A DNA stretch of 49,498 nt from Alienimonas chondri (GCF_013036045.1 NZ_WTPX01000019.1:1-49498), one strand, 5' to 3'; positions 1 through 9,417 are shown, counted from the stretch's first letter. A program made the numbers and translations. Notes: a model not told the origin generated them from the sequence alone.

Positions 1-1818
1 GTTTTGCCCCCCGCGCCGCCCGGTCCCCCGCGGATCGTGCGGCTGCCCTACGAGGGACCGGACCCGGCGGAACCGCTGCGCGTCCGACTCGCCTCGGCCC
101 GTTCTTCTGCCGACCAATTAACCGCCGCGGTTCGAGCCGCGGAGGCCGAGCGCACCGCCGCCGCATCCCGAGCCGAAGCGACGCGCATGGCCGCCGCGGA
201 GGCGACCGCGGCCCTCGCCGCCGCCCAAGCGCGATTCCGGGCCTTGGAGCGTTCTCGCGTCGAGGAGGAAGCGGCCGCGGCCCGAGCGGCGGGGGATGTC
301 GCGGGTTTTCAGTCGGAGATCGAAGCGGCGGCGAACGACGATTCGCCCCGGTCGTTGCTGCCCGTGATCCGCACCGCCGACGGCGTGACGGCGGACCGGC
401 CGATCCTGGTCGAGTGCATTGCCGCCGGGGCGACGCTGCACCCGTACGGCATCACGATCCCCACGGAGGTCGCCGGCCCCGCCCCGAACGACCTCGCCCC
501 GATCGTCGCGGGAGTCAAAGCGGCCTCGGCGGCGACCGGCGAAAGCTACGTCCTGTTGATCGTGCGCCCGGACGGGCTGCCGGCGTTCTATCGCGTCGCC
601 ACGGCGCTCTCCGCCGCGAACGTGCCCTTCGGCTATGAGTTGCTGGACGAAGAGGCCGAGATCGCCTGGGGCGACGCGTCCCCCGACGCCTCCACGGCGG
701 TCGCCGCTGCGGTCCGCGACGCGATGCGACGCGTCCCCGCGGTCCCCGTCGCCGTCGGCGGCTTCGTCAACGGTTCGCAGACACGTTTCCCGGGGGCCAA
801 AGGCGGACCCGGTTCCTCGCAGGGGTCCGGCATTCACGACGGACCCGGTCCGTTCGTAGACGGCGAGGCGGACGTCGCGACCGGTGGGGGGCGCGGCGTC
901 CCTGGAGCTGACAGACAGGGCATCGCCGCCAACGGAACGCCGGGGAGCGGCAATGGGAACTTCGCCCCGTTCGGCCCCGGACTCGAAGCCTCCGGCGCGA
1001 GCAGCGGTCGTGCTGGCCGTGGCGATCTCTCGAAGAACTTCCCCGGCGGCTCCCCCGCGGATCGCCTCTCGGTGGCCGGCCCTATCCCCGGGCCTCCGGC
1101 ACGCCCTCAGCCGATGCCCCGCCCCGCGGGCCGACCGGGCGGGGGCGGCTCGAACCCGCCGACCTCGGATCGAGCCGGCTCGACCGAAGTGCCGCCCGGC
1201 GGTTGGCCTGCGTCCGACGACCCGTTCTCTCCGCCGGCCGGTGTGGCAAGGAATGGCGGGGAAAATCTCGCAACCGACGCTAGCGCCGGTGGAGCCGGTG
1301 GAGCGGGTCCGAGCGGACGGTCGCGCAGCGGAAACGTCGCCCCAGACGGCGAAGCCGGCCGCAGCCAACCACGCGACAGTTCTTCTCGCGACGGCACCTC
1401 GGATAGTCGGGCCGATAGCGGTCGCGTCTCGGACGGCAGCGCCCCGAGGGGCAGCGCGTCCGGCGCTCGGGCCGCGGGCGAAAGTCGTGGGCCCGGGGGC
1501 GGTCGCGGCGGGGGAGCGAGCGGCACTGACAATCGCATTCGATTCCTGGTGCGGACGTCCGCGACGGTCGCGGCGTCGCATCTGTGGATCGGCGGCCGCT
1601 GGGCGCCGCTGCCGGAGAACGACGATCAACTCGCCTCCATGTTGCGGGGAGAACTCGACCGCGTTCTGGCGGACCGCGGCGAGCCGCCCGCGGGGTTCCG
1701 CTGGAGTCCGGAACTCCGCTTGAGCGTTCGATCCGACGGCCGCGGACAGGTGCAGCGAATCCGAGATGCGGCGGAAAAGGTCAGTGCGACCGTGAAACTG
1801 GAAGGAGGCTCGCGATGA
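1..1818 (+). CDS. coiled-coil, low-complexity protein of unknown function (5' end cut off by the window)
   Basis: The frame is open to the left edge, so the true start is probably outside the window; a TTG at position 4 is only the first possible start seen. About residues 25-105 are Ala/Glu/Arg-rich and look like a coiled coil. A compact segment around residues 130-235 (begins RPILVECIAAG, contains YVLLIVRPDGLP) looks like a folded domain. Residues about 255-510 are Gly/Ser/Pro/Arg-rich and probably disordered. A short ordered C-terminal part begins IRFLVRTSATV. The stop overlaps the next gene's start by 4 bases (ATGA), so the two are translationally coupled. From memory, similar pairs occur beside ExbB/TolQ-type motor genes in planctomycetes; no such gene is in view here. 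Function unknown. Confidence 0.7.
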   Translation, partial: VLPPAPPGPPRIVRLPYEGPDPAEPLRVRLASARSSADQLTAAVRAAEAERTAAASRAEATRMAAAEATAALAAAQARFRALERSRVEEEAAAARAAGDVAGFQSEIEAAANDDSPRSLLPVIRTADGVTADRPILVECIAAGATLHPYGITIPTEVAGPAPNDLAPIVAGVKAASAATGESYVLLIVRPDGLPAFYRVATALSAANVPFGYELLDEEAEIAWGDASPDASTAVAAAVRDAMRRVPAVPVAVGGFVNGSQTRFPGAKGGPGSSQGSGIHDGPGPFVDGEADVATGGGRGVPGADRQGIAANGTPGSGNGNFAPFGPGLEASGASSGRAGRGDLSKNFPGGSPADRLSVAGPIPGPPARPQPMPRPAGRPGGGGSNPPTSDRAGSTEVPPGGWPASDDPFSPPAGVARNGGENLATDASAGGAGGAGPSGRSRSGNVAPDGEAGRSQPRDSSSRDGTSDSRADSGRVSDGSAPRGSASGARAAGESRGPGGGRGGGASGTDNRIRFLVRTSATVAASHLWIGGRWAPLPENDDQLASMLRGELDRVLADRGEPPAGFRWSPELRLSVRSDGRGQVQRIRDAAEKVSATVKLEGGSR

Positions 1819-2939
1819 GTCGTCGCCGCCATGAACAGGAGGACGGGGGGAGCGACAGCTTCCTCGACGTGCTGGCGAATCTGGTCGGCATCCTCGTGGT
1901 GCTGGTGGTGATGACCGCTCTGCAGGCGGCCGTCGTGCCTGCCGCACCCGATGCGGAACCGATCGAAACGCCGGCGGTCGCGGTCACGCCGCCGCCGGCC
2001 CCGGAACCCGTCCAGCCGGTGCGGGCGCCGTTGATCGCGCCGAAACCCAACGTCGTCTATCTCCCGACGCCCGCCCCCGCCATTCCCGCGGGCTTGGAGC
2101 GGGAGGTGGCGTCCAAAGAATCCACCCTCGCCGCGTTACGCCGCCGGCTGGACGAAGCAAAGGCCGCGGCCGAGATCGCTCGCGAGGCGGCGGATGCGGA
2201 GCGAAGCGGGGTCGCCGCGGCGATCGAGCGACTCCGTCGCACGCGCACCGCGGAGGAAGCCGAACGAGCGAAAGCGGAACTTGCTGCGCGGGCCGCCGCC
2301 GCCGCACGACTGGACCGCGATCTGTGGGCCGCCAAGGCGGCCGCCGCGAAAGACAAGCCGTTGGAACGCCTGGAGCATTCCGCGTTGCCGGTCGGACGGA
2401 GGGTCAGCGGCGACGAACTGCACTTCCGCCTCACCGGCGACCCGAACGATCCCAAGGGCGGCCTCGTCCGTCCGGTCCCGATCGATGCGCTCACCGAGCG
2501 TCTTGAGCGGGACGTGCAGGGGCGCCGCATGGCGATCGTCGAAGCCGGCGGGTACGACGGCACGGTCGGACCGATGTCCGGCTACCTGATGAACTATCGG
2601 ATCGAGCAGGAAGGCCGGGACGTGGTCAGTCGGGTTCGGACCGGCGGCACGCAGATCATCCGCTTTCGCTTGGCCGGTTGGACGCTGGCGGACTCCGGCG
2701 ACGACCCCTCGGTCCCGGTCGCCACGGCGTTGAAGGAAGGTTCCGACTTCCGCTTCCTGTTGGCGACCGCCGGCCCGGGGGCGACGGCGACGTTCTGGGT
2801 CGCCCCCGAAGCCTTCGGGGCGTTTCGCACGCTGCGGGAAGCGGCCCGGACGGCGGGCCTGCGCGTCGCCGCCCGGCCGTTGCCGGCCGGCGTTCCGATC
2901 TCCGGCAGCCCGGACGGCACGCGATCGGTCGCGCAATAG
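1815..2939 (+). CDS. single-pass membrane protein, ExbD/TolR-like N-terminus with coiled coil
   Basis: The start is the ATG overlapping the upstream stop (ATGA), preceded by a good GGAGG at about 1804-1808. The roughly 374-residue product has a charged N-terminus, then one hydrophobic helix at about residues 17-42 with the motif FLDVLANLVGILVVLVVM. That matches the N-in, single-helix layout of ExbD/TolR/MotB-like proteins. A Pro-rich linker and an Ala/Glu/Arg-rich coiled coil (about residues 93-170) precede a C-terminal domain that I do not recognise. Coupling to the upstream coiled-coil gene suggests they form one envelope complex. Assignment to a proton-driven motor family is inference from topology only. 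Confidence 0.75.
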   Translation: MSRRRHEQEDGGSDSFLDVLANLVGILVVLVVMTALQAAVVPAAPDAEPIETPAVAVTPPPAPEPVQPVRAPLIAPKPNVVYLPTPAPAIPAGLEREVASKESTLAALRRRLDEAKAAAEIAREAADAERSGVAAAIERLRRTRTAEEAERAKAELAARAAAAARLDRDLWAAKAAAAKDKPLERLEHSALPVGRRVSGDELHFRLTGDPNDPKGGLVRPVPIDALTERLERDVQGRRMAIVEAGGYDGTVGPMSGYLMNYRIEQEGRDVVSRVRTGGTQIIRFRLAGWTLADSGDDPSVPVATALKEGSDFRFLLATAGPGATATFWVAPEAFGAFRTLREAARTAGLRVAARPLPAGVPISGSPDGTRSVAQ

Positions 2940-2970
2940 GCCTTCATTCGACTCGGTGTCCGCCGCCGGC

Positions 2971-4842
2971 CTATCGCGTGGGTAGATCGCCCAGGCGTTC
3001 GACCGTGACGTAATACGCTCCGCGAACCGAGCCGTCCTTTGACTGGAAGTTCGCGTGCAGCTTCTTGCCGCCGGGTTGCGGGATCTCGACCGTCAGAACC
3101 GCCGCCGCTGCATTGGGATCGATCTGCGAGTCGATGGACTGGGCACTGATCGGTTCCTCCCGCGGCGCCAGCGCCGCGTTGAGTTCGACCCAGGTTTCGC
3201 CAATTTTCACCCGACGAGGTTCCGTGAGGAGGACGCCATTCGGATCGGCGAGCGTGACCGCGGCGTACATGGCGCCGGTCGGGGTCGCGTCCGCCGCGGC
3301 TGGTCGCGACCGTAGCGTGAACCGATAAACGCCCGGGTCGGCGACATTCACGGCCCACCAGCCGAGGGACTGCGGATCGTTTCGGATCGCCGATTGACTC
3401 CACGGCACCGGCCGATTCTCCGGCTCGTGCCAATCGTGAGCGCAGAGCTCGGTCGCCGCTTCGCCCAGTTCAATGCGAACGAGATCATCCGACATCGGTT
3501 CGTCGAACGACGGGCGCAGGCTCTCCCACCAGTCGTCGTACGCCGCACTGAGCCGCTCCGCGACCTCGGCGTGTTCCTCGGCGACGTTCCGCTTCTGACC
3601 GGGGTCGGCGACGATGTCGTACAACTCGTTCCCACCGACGAGCCGCCAACGTTCCGTCATCACAGCGGCCTTGCGCCACTTCTCCGGCACTTCGATTCGC
3701 TGCGAATGAACCGCCAGCGTGCGAGCCGGCCACTCCGCCTCGCCGTCCTTAAGCAGGGGCGTCAGGTCGGCGCCGTCCAGCGGCGGGCCGTCCGCGGCGG
3801 GGGAGCCGCAGAGACTCGTGAGGGTGGGCAGCACATCAATATGAGCGGTGAGCCGATCGACGTCCCGGCCCTCGTCGAACCCGCCGGCGGGCCAGTGCAG
3901 GAAGAACGGAACCCGGTGGCCGCCGTCGTATTCGCTGCCCTTGTTGCCTCGCATGCCGGCGTTGAACCCGCCGTCCCGGTGACCGGCGGCGGTGCCGTTG
4001 TCGGTGGTGAAGATCAGGATCGTGTTCTCGGCGAGCCCTAATTCCGAGAGTCGCTCGCGGAACTCGCCCAGACGGGCGTCGATGCAGGCGATCATGCCGT
4101 AGAAGTCGGCCCGCGGTCCCTTCACGCCCGCTTCGCGATACGGCTCGGACCACTCCGGCGCGACGAGATAGGGACCGTGCGGGGCGTTGGTGGCGAGCGT
4201 CAGGAAGAACGGTCTGCCGGTCTCCGCGGGGTTGTTGTCTGTCACAAATCGGTCCGCCGCGGCGAACCATTCGTCGGTGCAGTAGCCGTCGACCTGCACC
4301 TTCTCTTCGGTTCCCTCCGGGTTCGCCGCGTTGCGGACGAAGCGGAAGTAGGTGTCGCCGAAGTAGTCGTTCCCCCAGTAATCCGGCGCCTGTCCGACGC
4401 CGCCGCCGCCGTGGATGAAGACGTCGTCGAACCCCTGATCGCGGGGCCGCAGGGGGGCGTTGTCGCCGAGGTGCCACTTGCCGATCATCCCGGTGCGGTA
4501 GCCGGCCTCCCGCAGCCGTTCGGCGATCGTCACCTCCGCGGGGTTCATCAGCGAACGGCCCTGGATCGTGTGCCAGACGCCGGTGCGGGTGCTGTAGCGG
4601 CCGGCGTAGATCGCGGCCCGCGTCGGGGAGCAGGTCGGGTCGACGTGGTAGTCCGTCAGCCGCACGGATTCGCCGTGGAGGCGATCCATATGCGGCGTTT
4701 TGAGGACCGTGTTGCCGTGGCAGGAGAGATCCCCGTAGCCCTGATCGTCCGTGATGATCAGCACGACGTTCGGTCGCTCCGCCGCGTCCGCGATCGGACC
4801 GACGACGAAGGCGAGGAGCAGGGCGAGCGCGGGACGTTTCAT
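2971..4842 (-). CDS. secreted sulfatase (arylsulfatase A family)
   Basis: A 623-residue sulfatase that would cleave sulfate esters outside the cytoplasm. The signal peptide is at residues 1-20 (MKRPALALLLAFVVGPIADA). The metal-binding motif TDDQGYGD is at about residues 31-38. The type I signature CSPTR begins at Cys71, the residue converted to formylglycine by a maturation enzyme. TGMIGKWHLG and the FTTDNGT motif complete the alkaline-phosphatase fold. About 150 residues after the catalytic part form an extra C-terminal region of planctomycete type. The start overlaps the stop of the upstream leucine-rich-repeat gene by 4 bases, so the two are probably co-transcribed and coupled. Planctomycetes carry many sulfatases for sulfated polysaccharides; the substrate here cannot be told. 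Confidence 0.95.
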   Translation of the reverse strand: MKRPALALLLAFVVGPIADAAERPNVVLIITDDQGYGDLSCHGNTVLKTPHMDRLHGESVRLTDYHVDPTCSPTRAAIYAGRYSTRTGVWHTIQGRSLMNPAEVTIAERLREAGYRTGMIGKWHLGDNAPLRPRDQGFDDVFIHGGGGVGQAPDYWGNDYFGDTYFRFVRNAANPEGTEEKVQVDGYCTDEWFAAADRFVTDNNPAETGRPFFLTLATNAPHGPYLVAPEWSEPYREAGVKGPRADFYGMIACIDARLGEFRERLSELGLAENTILIFTTDNGTAAGHRDGGFNAGMRGNKGSEYDGGHRVPFFLHWPAGGFDEGRDVDRLTAHIDVLPTLTSLCGSPAADGPPLDGADLTPLLKDGEAEWPARTLAVHSQRIEVPEKWRKAAVMTERWRLVGGNELYDIVADPGQKRNVAEEHAEVAERLSAAYDDWWESLRPSFDEPMSDDLVRIELGEAATELCAHDWHEPENRPVPWSQSAIRNDPQSLGWWAVNVADPGVYRFTLRSRPAAADATPTGAMYAAVTLADPNGVLLTEPRRVKIGETWVELNAALAPREEPISAQSIDSQIDPNAAAAVLTVEIPQPGGKKLHANFQSKDGSVRGAYYVTVERLGDLPTR

Positions 4843-5492
4843 TCGGTCTCTTCCTCGGGGGGTTGCGGGGGCTCGGTCGGCTCCGCCGGCTCGGGTTTCG
4901 GCGCGACCACGGCGCCCTTCGGTTCGGGAGGCAATTCGACGCCGACGAATTCCGTTTCCGGCAACGCCTCCCGCAGGGCGAGCACGCCGTCCGTCGTGAC
5001 CTGAGTGTCCCAGAGGTACAGCGAACGCAGATCGGGCAGCGCCCGCAGGTTCGGCAGGCCGGCGTCCGTCACGGCGGTGCCGTAGAGGTTCAGGTACTCC
5101 AGCTTCTCGAGCGTACCCACGGCGACGAGCGCGTCGTCGGTGATCTTCGTGCGCTCCAGGTGCAGACGCCGCAGGGTCGGCAACAAAGTGAGTTTGCGGC
5201 TGAGCTTGTCGTCGAACGCGGTGCCCCGCAGGTTCAACTCCCGCAGGCGATTCGCGAGGGGGACGAGGGCATCCAGATGCTTCGCTTCCAGCTTCACGTC
5301 GCCGAGGTGATAGGAGACGTCCAGTCGGGCGTCGGTCTGGGAGAGCGGCACGACCTGTCCGCCGAGCGCTTCGACCGCGGCGATCGCCGCCCGATCGGCG
5401 TCGGAAAGCGGCGGCACGTCCGCGGGATCATCGGGACTCTGACCGAGCGGAGTCAGCAGTGCGGCGGCGAGACAAGCGGCGAGAGGCATCAT
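4839..5492 (-). CDS. secreted leucine-rich-repeat protein
   Basis: A 217-residue protein with an N-terminal signal peptide (MMPLAACLAAALLTPLGQS). From about residue 60 to 180 it carries roughly five leucine-rich repeats of the pattern LxxLRxLxLxxTxITDxxL, for example LEKLEYLNLYGTAVTDAGL. The C-terminus is a short Pro/Glu-rich tail. Such repeats make a curved binding surface and are common in secreted planctomycete proteins; the ligand is unknown. It is the first gene of a two-gene unit with the sulfatase, which it overlaps by 4 bases, so a role in recognising or presenting the same polymer is possible but unproven. The promoter must lie in the gap shared with the divergent mlaE gene. Confidence 0.85.
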   Translation of the reverse strand: MMPLAACLAAALLTPLGQSPDDPADVPPLSDADRAAIAAVEALGGQVVPLSQTDARLDVSYHLGDVKLEAKHLDALVPLANRLRELNLRGTAFDDKLSRKLTLLPTLRRLHLERTKITDDALVAVGTLEKLEYLNLYGTAVTDAGLPNLRALPDLRSLYLWDTQVTTDGVLALREALPETEFVGVELPPEPKGAVVAPKPEPAEPTEPPQPPEEETE

Positions 5493-5619
5493 CGGTCCCT
5501 ACGGGGGCGGGGCGATGCACCGTAACAGTCGCTCCCGGGCCGCGGGAGCGTCCGCGGATTCGCGATTCCGGCTCAAGTTCCGGGTTCGAGTCGCCCCCCA
5601 GTTCTGCTATGTCGCCGTC

Positions 5620-6492
5620 GTGTCCACCGGCTCGCCCTCCGCCGTCCCGAACGCCCCGTTCGCGGGGGCGGCCTCCGGGCTGACGGAACCGGTTCGCTGG
5701 CTCGGCGCTGCGTTACTGAACGTCACCCGGGACGTCGGCGGACTGACGACTTTCGCGTTCGCGGTGGCGTTCTCCCTGCTGCGCGCTCGTCCGTCAAAGC
5801 GGGTTCTGCTGCCCTGCCTGTACGAGATCGGCGTGCGGAGCATCCCCGTGGTGCTGATCACCGGCGGGTTCATCGGCATGGTGCTGGCCGTGCAGAGCTA
5901 CGACCAACTGGCGATGATGCACCTGCAGAATCGGCTGGGCGCGGTGGTGAACGTCTCGCTGGTCAAGGAATTGGGGCCGGTGTTGGCCGCGGTGATGCTT
6001 GCCGGTCGGGTGGGCAGCCGGACCGCCGCGGAACTGGGCACGATGCGAGTCACCGAACAGATCGACGCCGTGAAGGCGCTCGGCGCCGACCCGATCGGGC
6101 ATCTCGTCGTGCCCCGCGTCGCCGCCTGCGTGCTGCTGATCCCGCTGCTGACCGTACTGGCCGACGCCTGCGGGATGTTCGGCGGGTGGCTGTTCAGCGT
6201 GAAGCTGCTGGGCATCCCGGACTTTCATTATTGGCACCACACGCTGAACTTCATCACCGCGTACGACTTCGCCAGCGGGCTGGTGAAGAGCCTTGCCTTC
6301 GGAGCGTCGATCGGCGTGATCGCCTGCCATCGCGGCTTCCACAGCGGCGCCGGCGCCGAGGGCGTGGGCGCCGCGGCGACCGAGAGCTTCGTGCTCTCGT
6401 TCATGGCGATCCTCTGCCTCGACTTCCTGCTGGGGGTGGTGCTCGGCCGGCTGTATTGGATTCTGTGGCCGGCGCCCATGACGTTGATGTGA
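5620..6492 (+). CDS. mlaE: MlaE-type ABC transporter permease (phospholipid transport)
   Basis: A multi-pass inner membrane permease of the MlaE/PF02405 family, which together with MlaF moves phospholipids between the inner membrane and an MCE protein. Diagnostic features are the early hydrophobic helices with FIGMVLAVQSYDQLAMM and the conserved cytoplasmic motif GTMRVTEQIDAVKALGADP followed by LVVPR. I prefer the GTG at 5620 (about 290 residues). The frame also has an ATG at 5515, but the residues between do not resemble the family, and that start would leave only 22 bases to the divergent leucine-rich-repeat gene. mlaF follows after 13 bases, so the two form an operon. Confidence 0.9.
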   Translation: MSTGSPSAVPNAPFAGAASGLTEPVRWLGAALLNVTRDVGGLTTFAFAVAFSLLRARPSKRVLLPCLYEIGVRSIPVVLITGGFIGMVLAVQSYDQLAMMHLQNRLGAVVNVSLVKELGPVLAAVMLAGRVGSRTAAELGTMRVTEQIDAVKALGADPIGHLVVPRVAACVLLIPLLTVLADACGMFGGWLFSVKLLGIPDFHYWHHTLNFITAYDFASGLVKSLAFGASIGVIACHRGFHSGAGAEGVGAAATESFVLSFMAILCLDFLLGVVLGRLYWILWPAPMTLM

Positions 6493-6505
6493 GGGCGTTC
6501 CCGCC

Positions 6506-7324
6506 ATGACGGCCCCAAAACTCGAACTTCGCTCCGCCTACAAGCGGTTCGGCACGAATACGATCGTGCACGGCTTGAACCTGTCGGTTGCCGTGGGGGA
6601 GACGCTCTGCCTGATCGGCGAGAGCGGGTGCGGCAAGAGCGTCTCGATGAAGCTCGCCGCGGCGCTGCTGCCGCCGACCTCCGGCGAGGTGCTGTGGGAC
6701 GGCGAGCGGGTCGACGACCTGTCCGCCGCGGAGTTCCGTCGGCGACGGATGAAGTTCGGCTATCTGTTCCAGGGGGCGGCGCTGTTCGACAGCATGACGG
6801 TCTTCGAGAACGTCGCCTTCGGCCCCCGCCAGCTCCACGCTGCGGACGGGCCGGCGTTGGCGGCGCTGGTCGCCGCCCGCATCCGGGAGGTGGGATTGCC
6901 GGAGCACGTCATGCACCGCAAACCGGCCGGCCTCTCCGGCGGACAACGGAAACGAGTCGGTCTCGCGCGGGCGTTGGCTCTCGACCCGGACGTGATGCTT
7001 TACGACGAGCCGACCACCGGTCTCGACCCGGTGATGAGCGACGTCATCAACGAACTGATCCTCCGCGTCGCCGCCTCCCGGGACGATGATCCGAGGCCTG
7101 ATCGTCCGCCGGTCACCTCGATCGTCGTCACCCACGACATGCACACGGTCCGCCGGGTGGCGGACCGCGTGGTGATGCTGCGACCGGCGCCGAATCTGGC
7201 GCCGCACGAGTCGCAGGTGCTGTTCGACGGCCGCGTCGAGGATCTGTTCGTCAGCGACGACCCCGCCGTCGGCCCGTTCGTGCGGGGCGAGGCGGGGGAG
7301 AAGCTGCGGGAACTGGCGGCGTAA
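6506..7324 (+). CDS. mlaF: MlaF-type ABC transporter ATP-binding protein
   Basis: ATPase partner of the permease just upstream. Walker A GESGCGKS lies at residues 38-45, the Q-loop region contains YLFQGAALF, the ABC signature LSGGQRKRVGLARAL is at about residue 144, and Walker B with the catalytic Glu reads VMLYDEPTTGLDP. The switch His is in VVTHDM. GAALFDSMTVFENVAF is typical of the Mla/Mkl ATPases rather than of sugar or metal importers. The 272-residue length is normal. The gene ends 9 bases before the convergent hflC gene. An MCE partner is not adjacent; a candidate lies about 6 kb away at 13580-14671. Confidence 0.93.
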   Translation: MTAPKLELRSAYKRFGTNTIVHGLNLSVAVGETLCLIGESGCGKSVSMKLAAALLPPTSGEVLWDGERVDDLSAAEFRRRRMKFGYLFQGAALFDSMTVFENVAFGPRQLHAADGPALAALVAARIREVGLPEHVMHRKPAGLSGGQRKRVGLARALALDPDVMLYDEPTTGLDPVMSDVINELILRVAASRDDDPRPDRPPVTSIVVTHDMHTVRRVADRVVMLRPAPNLAPHESQVLFDGRVEDLFVSDDPAVGPFVRGEAGEKLRELAA

Positions 7325-7333
7325 ACGAAGGCG

Positions 7334-8425
7334 TCACTCCGCCTCGGCAGTTTCGGCGATCGTCGAATCGCTCTCAGGGTCCGGGGCTGCATCGGCGGCT
7401 TCAAGTCGCTTCAGCATGCCCAGCAGGTCGCTGTCGGTGGTGAGGATCAGCCGCGTGTCGCCGGAGAGAGCCGTGCGATACAGCTCCAATTTCTTTTGGA
7501 AGCTATAGAAGTCGCCGGTCTCCGTAATGGCGGCCGCGAACTCCTTGATGTTGCGGGCGTCGACCGTGCCGCGGATCTCTTTGCTCTGGCGTTCGCCGTC
7601 GCCCTCGATCTTCTGCACTTCGGCTTCGGTCGCGTTGAGGATCTCCTGTTTGAGACGCTCGCCGGAGGTGCGGTTCGCGGTGGCGTAGCTTTCCAGTTCG
7701 GTGCGGAAGCGGTCGAAGCTCGCCCGACGCACGTCCGGGACGAATTCGATGCTGCTGATCCCCACGTCCACCAATTCGACGCCGCGATTCAGCGTGGGTT
7801 CGCCCTCTTCTCCGGTCAGGCGGGCGGTAATCCCTTGGCGGATGCGTTCGGTCAGCTTCTCGCGGCCGATCTCGATCGAAGTCACTTCGCCCAGCGCGGC
7901 CGGCTCGCCCTCGACGGTTTGCTCTTCCTTCGCGGCGCCCTGACTGCCGAAGCTGTAGGTCAGTTCGCGGTTCGTGCTGCGAACCGCTTCCGCGAGGTCC
8001 ACGCCGGTGACGACGTTGCGAATCTCGCTGCGGACCCGCGTGCGGATCACCCGATTCTCCGCGTTCTCAACGGTGCGAAGCACTTTGAGGAACTCCATCG
8101 GATCGGTGATGCGCCACACGGCATAGGCGCTGACTTCGATCTTTCGCGCGTCCGCGGTCGGCAGATCCTTCAGCTTGTCGCTCTCGCCGGTGCGGTAGAA
8201 CTGAAAGGTCCGTGGGAGCCGGCGGACGTCCTCGATAAACGGGTACTTCCAATAGAGGCCCGGCTCGGTCCGGCTGGCGACCGGTTCGCCGAACTGCACG
8301 ACCACGGCGTACTCACGCTCGTCGACCGTGTAGGCGGAGGAGTAGAGCAGCACGAGCAGGACCACGACGAGCGCGGCGGCGCCGGCGAGCGCCGTGGCGG
8401 CAAGGGAGGAGCGTCGACGGTTCAT
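7334..8425 (-). CDS. hflC: HflC, membrane protease modulator (SPFH/band 7 family)
   Basis: HflC forms with HflK a membrane complex on the periplasmic side that surrounds and restrains the FtsH protease. The 363-residue product has a single N-terminal transmembrane helix (about residues 10-30) and a band 7 domain beginning YTVDEREYAVVVQFGEP. A long charged helical region with NATEAEVQKIEGDGERQSKEIRG follows, and the family C-terminus contains FYSFQKKLELYRTALSGDTRLILTTDSDLL. Its start shares one base with the hflK stop (TGATG), so translation is coupled. ftsH is not in the window. Confidence 0.93.
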   Translation of the reverse strand: MNRRRSSLAATALAGAAALVVVLLVLLYSSAYTVDEREYAVVVQFGEPVASRTEPGLYWKYPFIEDVRRLPRTFQFYRTGESDKLKDLPTADARKIEVSAYAVWRITDPMEFLKVLRTVENAENRVIRTRVRSEIRNVVTGVDLAEAVRSTNRELTYSFGSQGAAKEEQTVEGEPAALGEVTSIEIGREKLTERIRQGITARLTGEEGEPTLNRGVELVDVGISSIEFVPDVRRASFDRFRTELESYATANRTSGERLKQEILNATEAEVQKIEGDGERQSKEIRGTVDARNIKEFAAAITETGDFYSFQKKLELYRTALSGDTRLILTTDSDLLGMLKRLEAADAAPDPESDSTIAETAEAE

Positions 8426-9417
8426 CAGTTCGCCCCGTTCTGGAGGTTCAACAACGGAAGCAGCGATTCGAGATCGCTGTCGAGAATCGTTTTCGAGGAG
8501 ACGCCGGAGAGCACCTCCTGCATCGCTTCGAGGTACAGCCGCTGCCGGGTCACGTCCGGGGCGGCCCGATAGGCTTCGTAGCGGGCGCGAAGGGCGACGA
8601 TCTCGCCGTCGACTTCGGCCTTTTCGCGGTCGGCGTAGCCTTCCGCCTCGCGGACCAGCTTGTCCGCCTCCGCCTTCGATTCGTTCAGCTTTCGAGCCCG
8701 CTCCCGGTTCGCTTCACTCTCGAACTTACCCTGATCCTGGATCGAGGCGACCACGTCATCGAATGCCGACTTCACCTCCGCGGGCGGGGTGACGGTTTGC
8801 AGCTGAAGATCGGTGATGGTCACGCCGCACTCGTAGCCGTCCAGAATCGCCTGCGTGCCGATCTCCGCGGCGGCTTCGATTTCTCCACGCTCGCTGGTGA
8901 GCACTTCGTCGATGCTGTAATCGCCGACCAGGCGGTTCATCACCGTCTGCGACACGGTCGCGATGATCCGGCCGAACTCGTCCGGCGAGCCGGCCCGGTC
9001 GAAGGCGAACAGGTACTTATCGGCCTCCGCCTCGTTCACCTTCCATTGCAGCGTCCACTGCACGTCGGCGGCGTACAACTCGCCGGTGAGCATCAGATCG
9101 TCGGAGGAGGCGACGCCGGCCATGCCGTTCAGTCGAACGCCCTCCGGCAGGTTCAGTTCGTGTTCTTCGACGGAAACGATCTCGACCCGATCCGCGAACG
9201 GGACGCGGAAATGCAGTCCGGACGAGGCGATCTTGGAGAATTCCCCGAACCGCAACACGACGGCCCGCTCGTTCGGTTCGACGGTGTAGACGCATTGCAC
9301 CGCTGCAAGCAGCAGGAACAGCGCCGCGAGGCCGATCAGCGTCGGCTTCACGAAGCGGGTCAGGTCGATCTCGTCGGGCGGTCGCCGGGTCGGGCGGCCG
9401 AACGGGTCGGTGGGCAT
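8425..9417 (-). CDS. hflK: HflK, membrane protease modulator (SPFH/band 7 family)
   Basis: First gene of the hflK-hflC pair. A short cytoplasmic N-terminus (PTDPFGRPTRRPPDEIDL) precedes one transmembrane helix at about residues 27-45. The band 7 domain begins YTVEPNERAVVLRFGEF, and a Lys/Glu-rich coiled-coil arm contains FESEANRERARKLNESKAEA. The C-terminal part RQRLYLEAMQEVLSGVSSKTI is characteristic of HflK. It is shorter than the E. coli protein because the Gly-rich N-terminal extension is almost absent. The gene begins 82 bases from the end of the RluA-type gene on the same strand. Confidence 0.92.
   Translation of the reverse strand: MPTDPFGRPTRRPPDEIDLTRFVKPTLIGLAALFLLLAAVQCVYTVEPNERAVVLRFGEFSKIASSGLHFRVPFADRVEIVSVEEHELNLPEGVRLNGMAGVASSDDLMLTGELYAADVQWTLQWKVNEAEADKYLFAFDRAGSPDEFGRIIATVSQTVMNRLVGDYSIDEVLTSERGEIEAAAEIGTQAILDGYECGVTITDLQLQTVTPPAEVKSAFDDVVASIQDQGKFESEANRERARKLNESKAEADKLVREAEGYADREKAEVDGEIVALRARYEAYRAAPDVTRQRLYLEAMQEVLSGVSSKTILDSDLESLLPLLNLQNGAN

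Noticed and set aside
118-1947. A minus-strand open frame of 609 codons opposite the first gene
   Set aside because: Composition is random Arg-rich with no motif; the plus-strand reading has the coupled ATGA junction and structured domains.
5515-5619. The ATG at 5515 as the mlaE start
   Set aside because: The extra 35 residues do not resemble MlaE and would leave only 22 bases for two divergent promoters; kept as an alternative in the entry.
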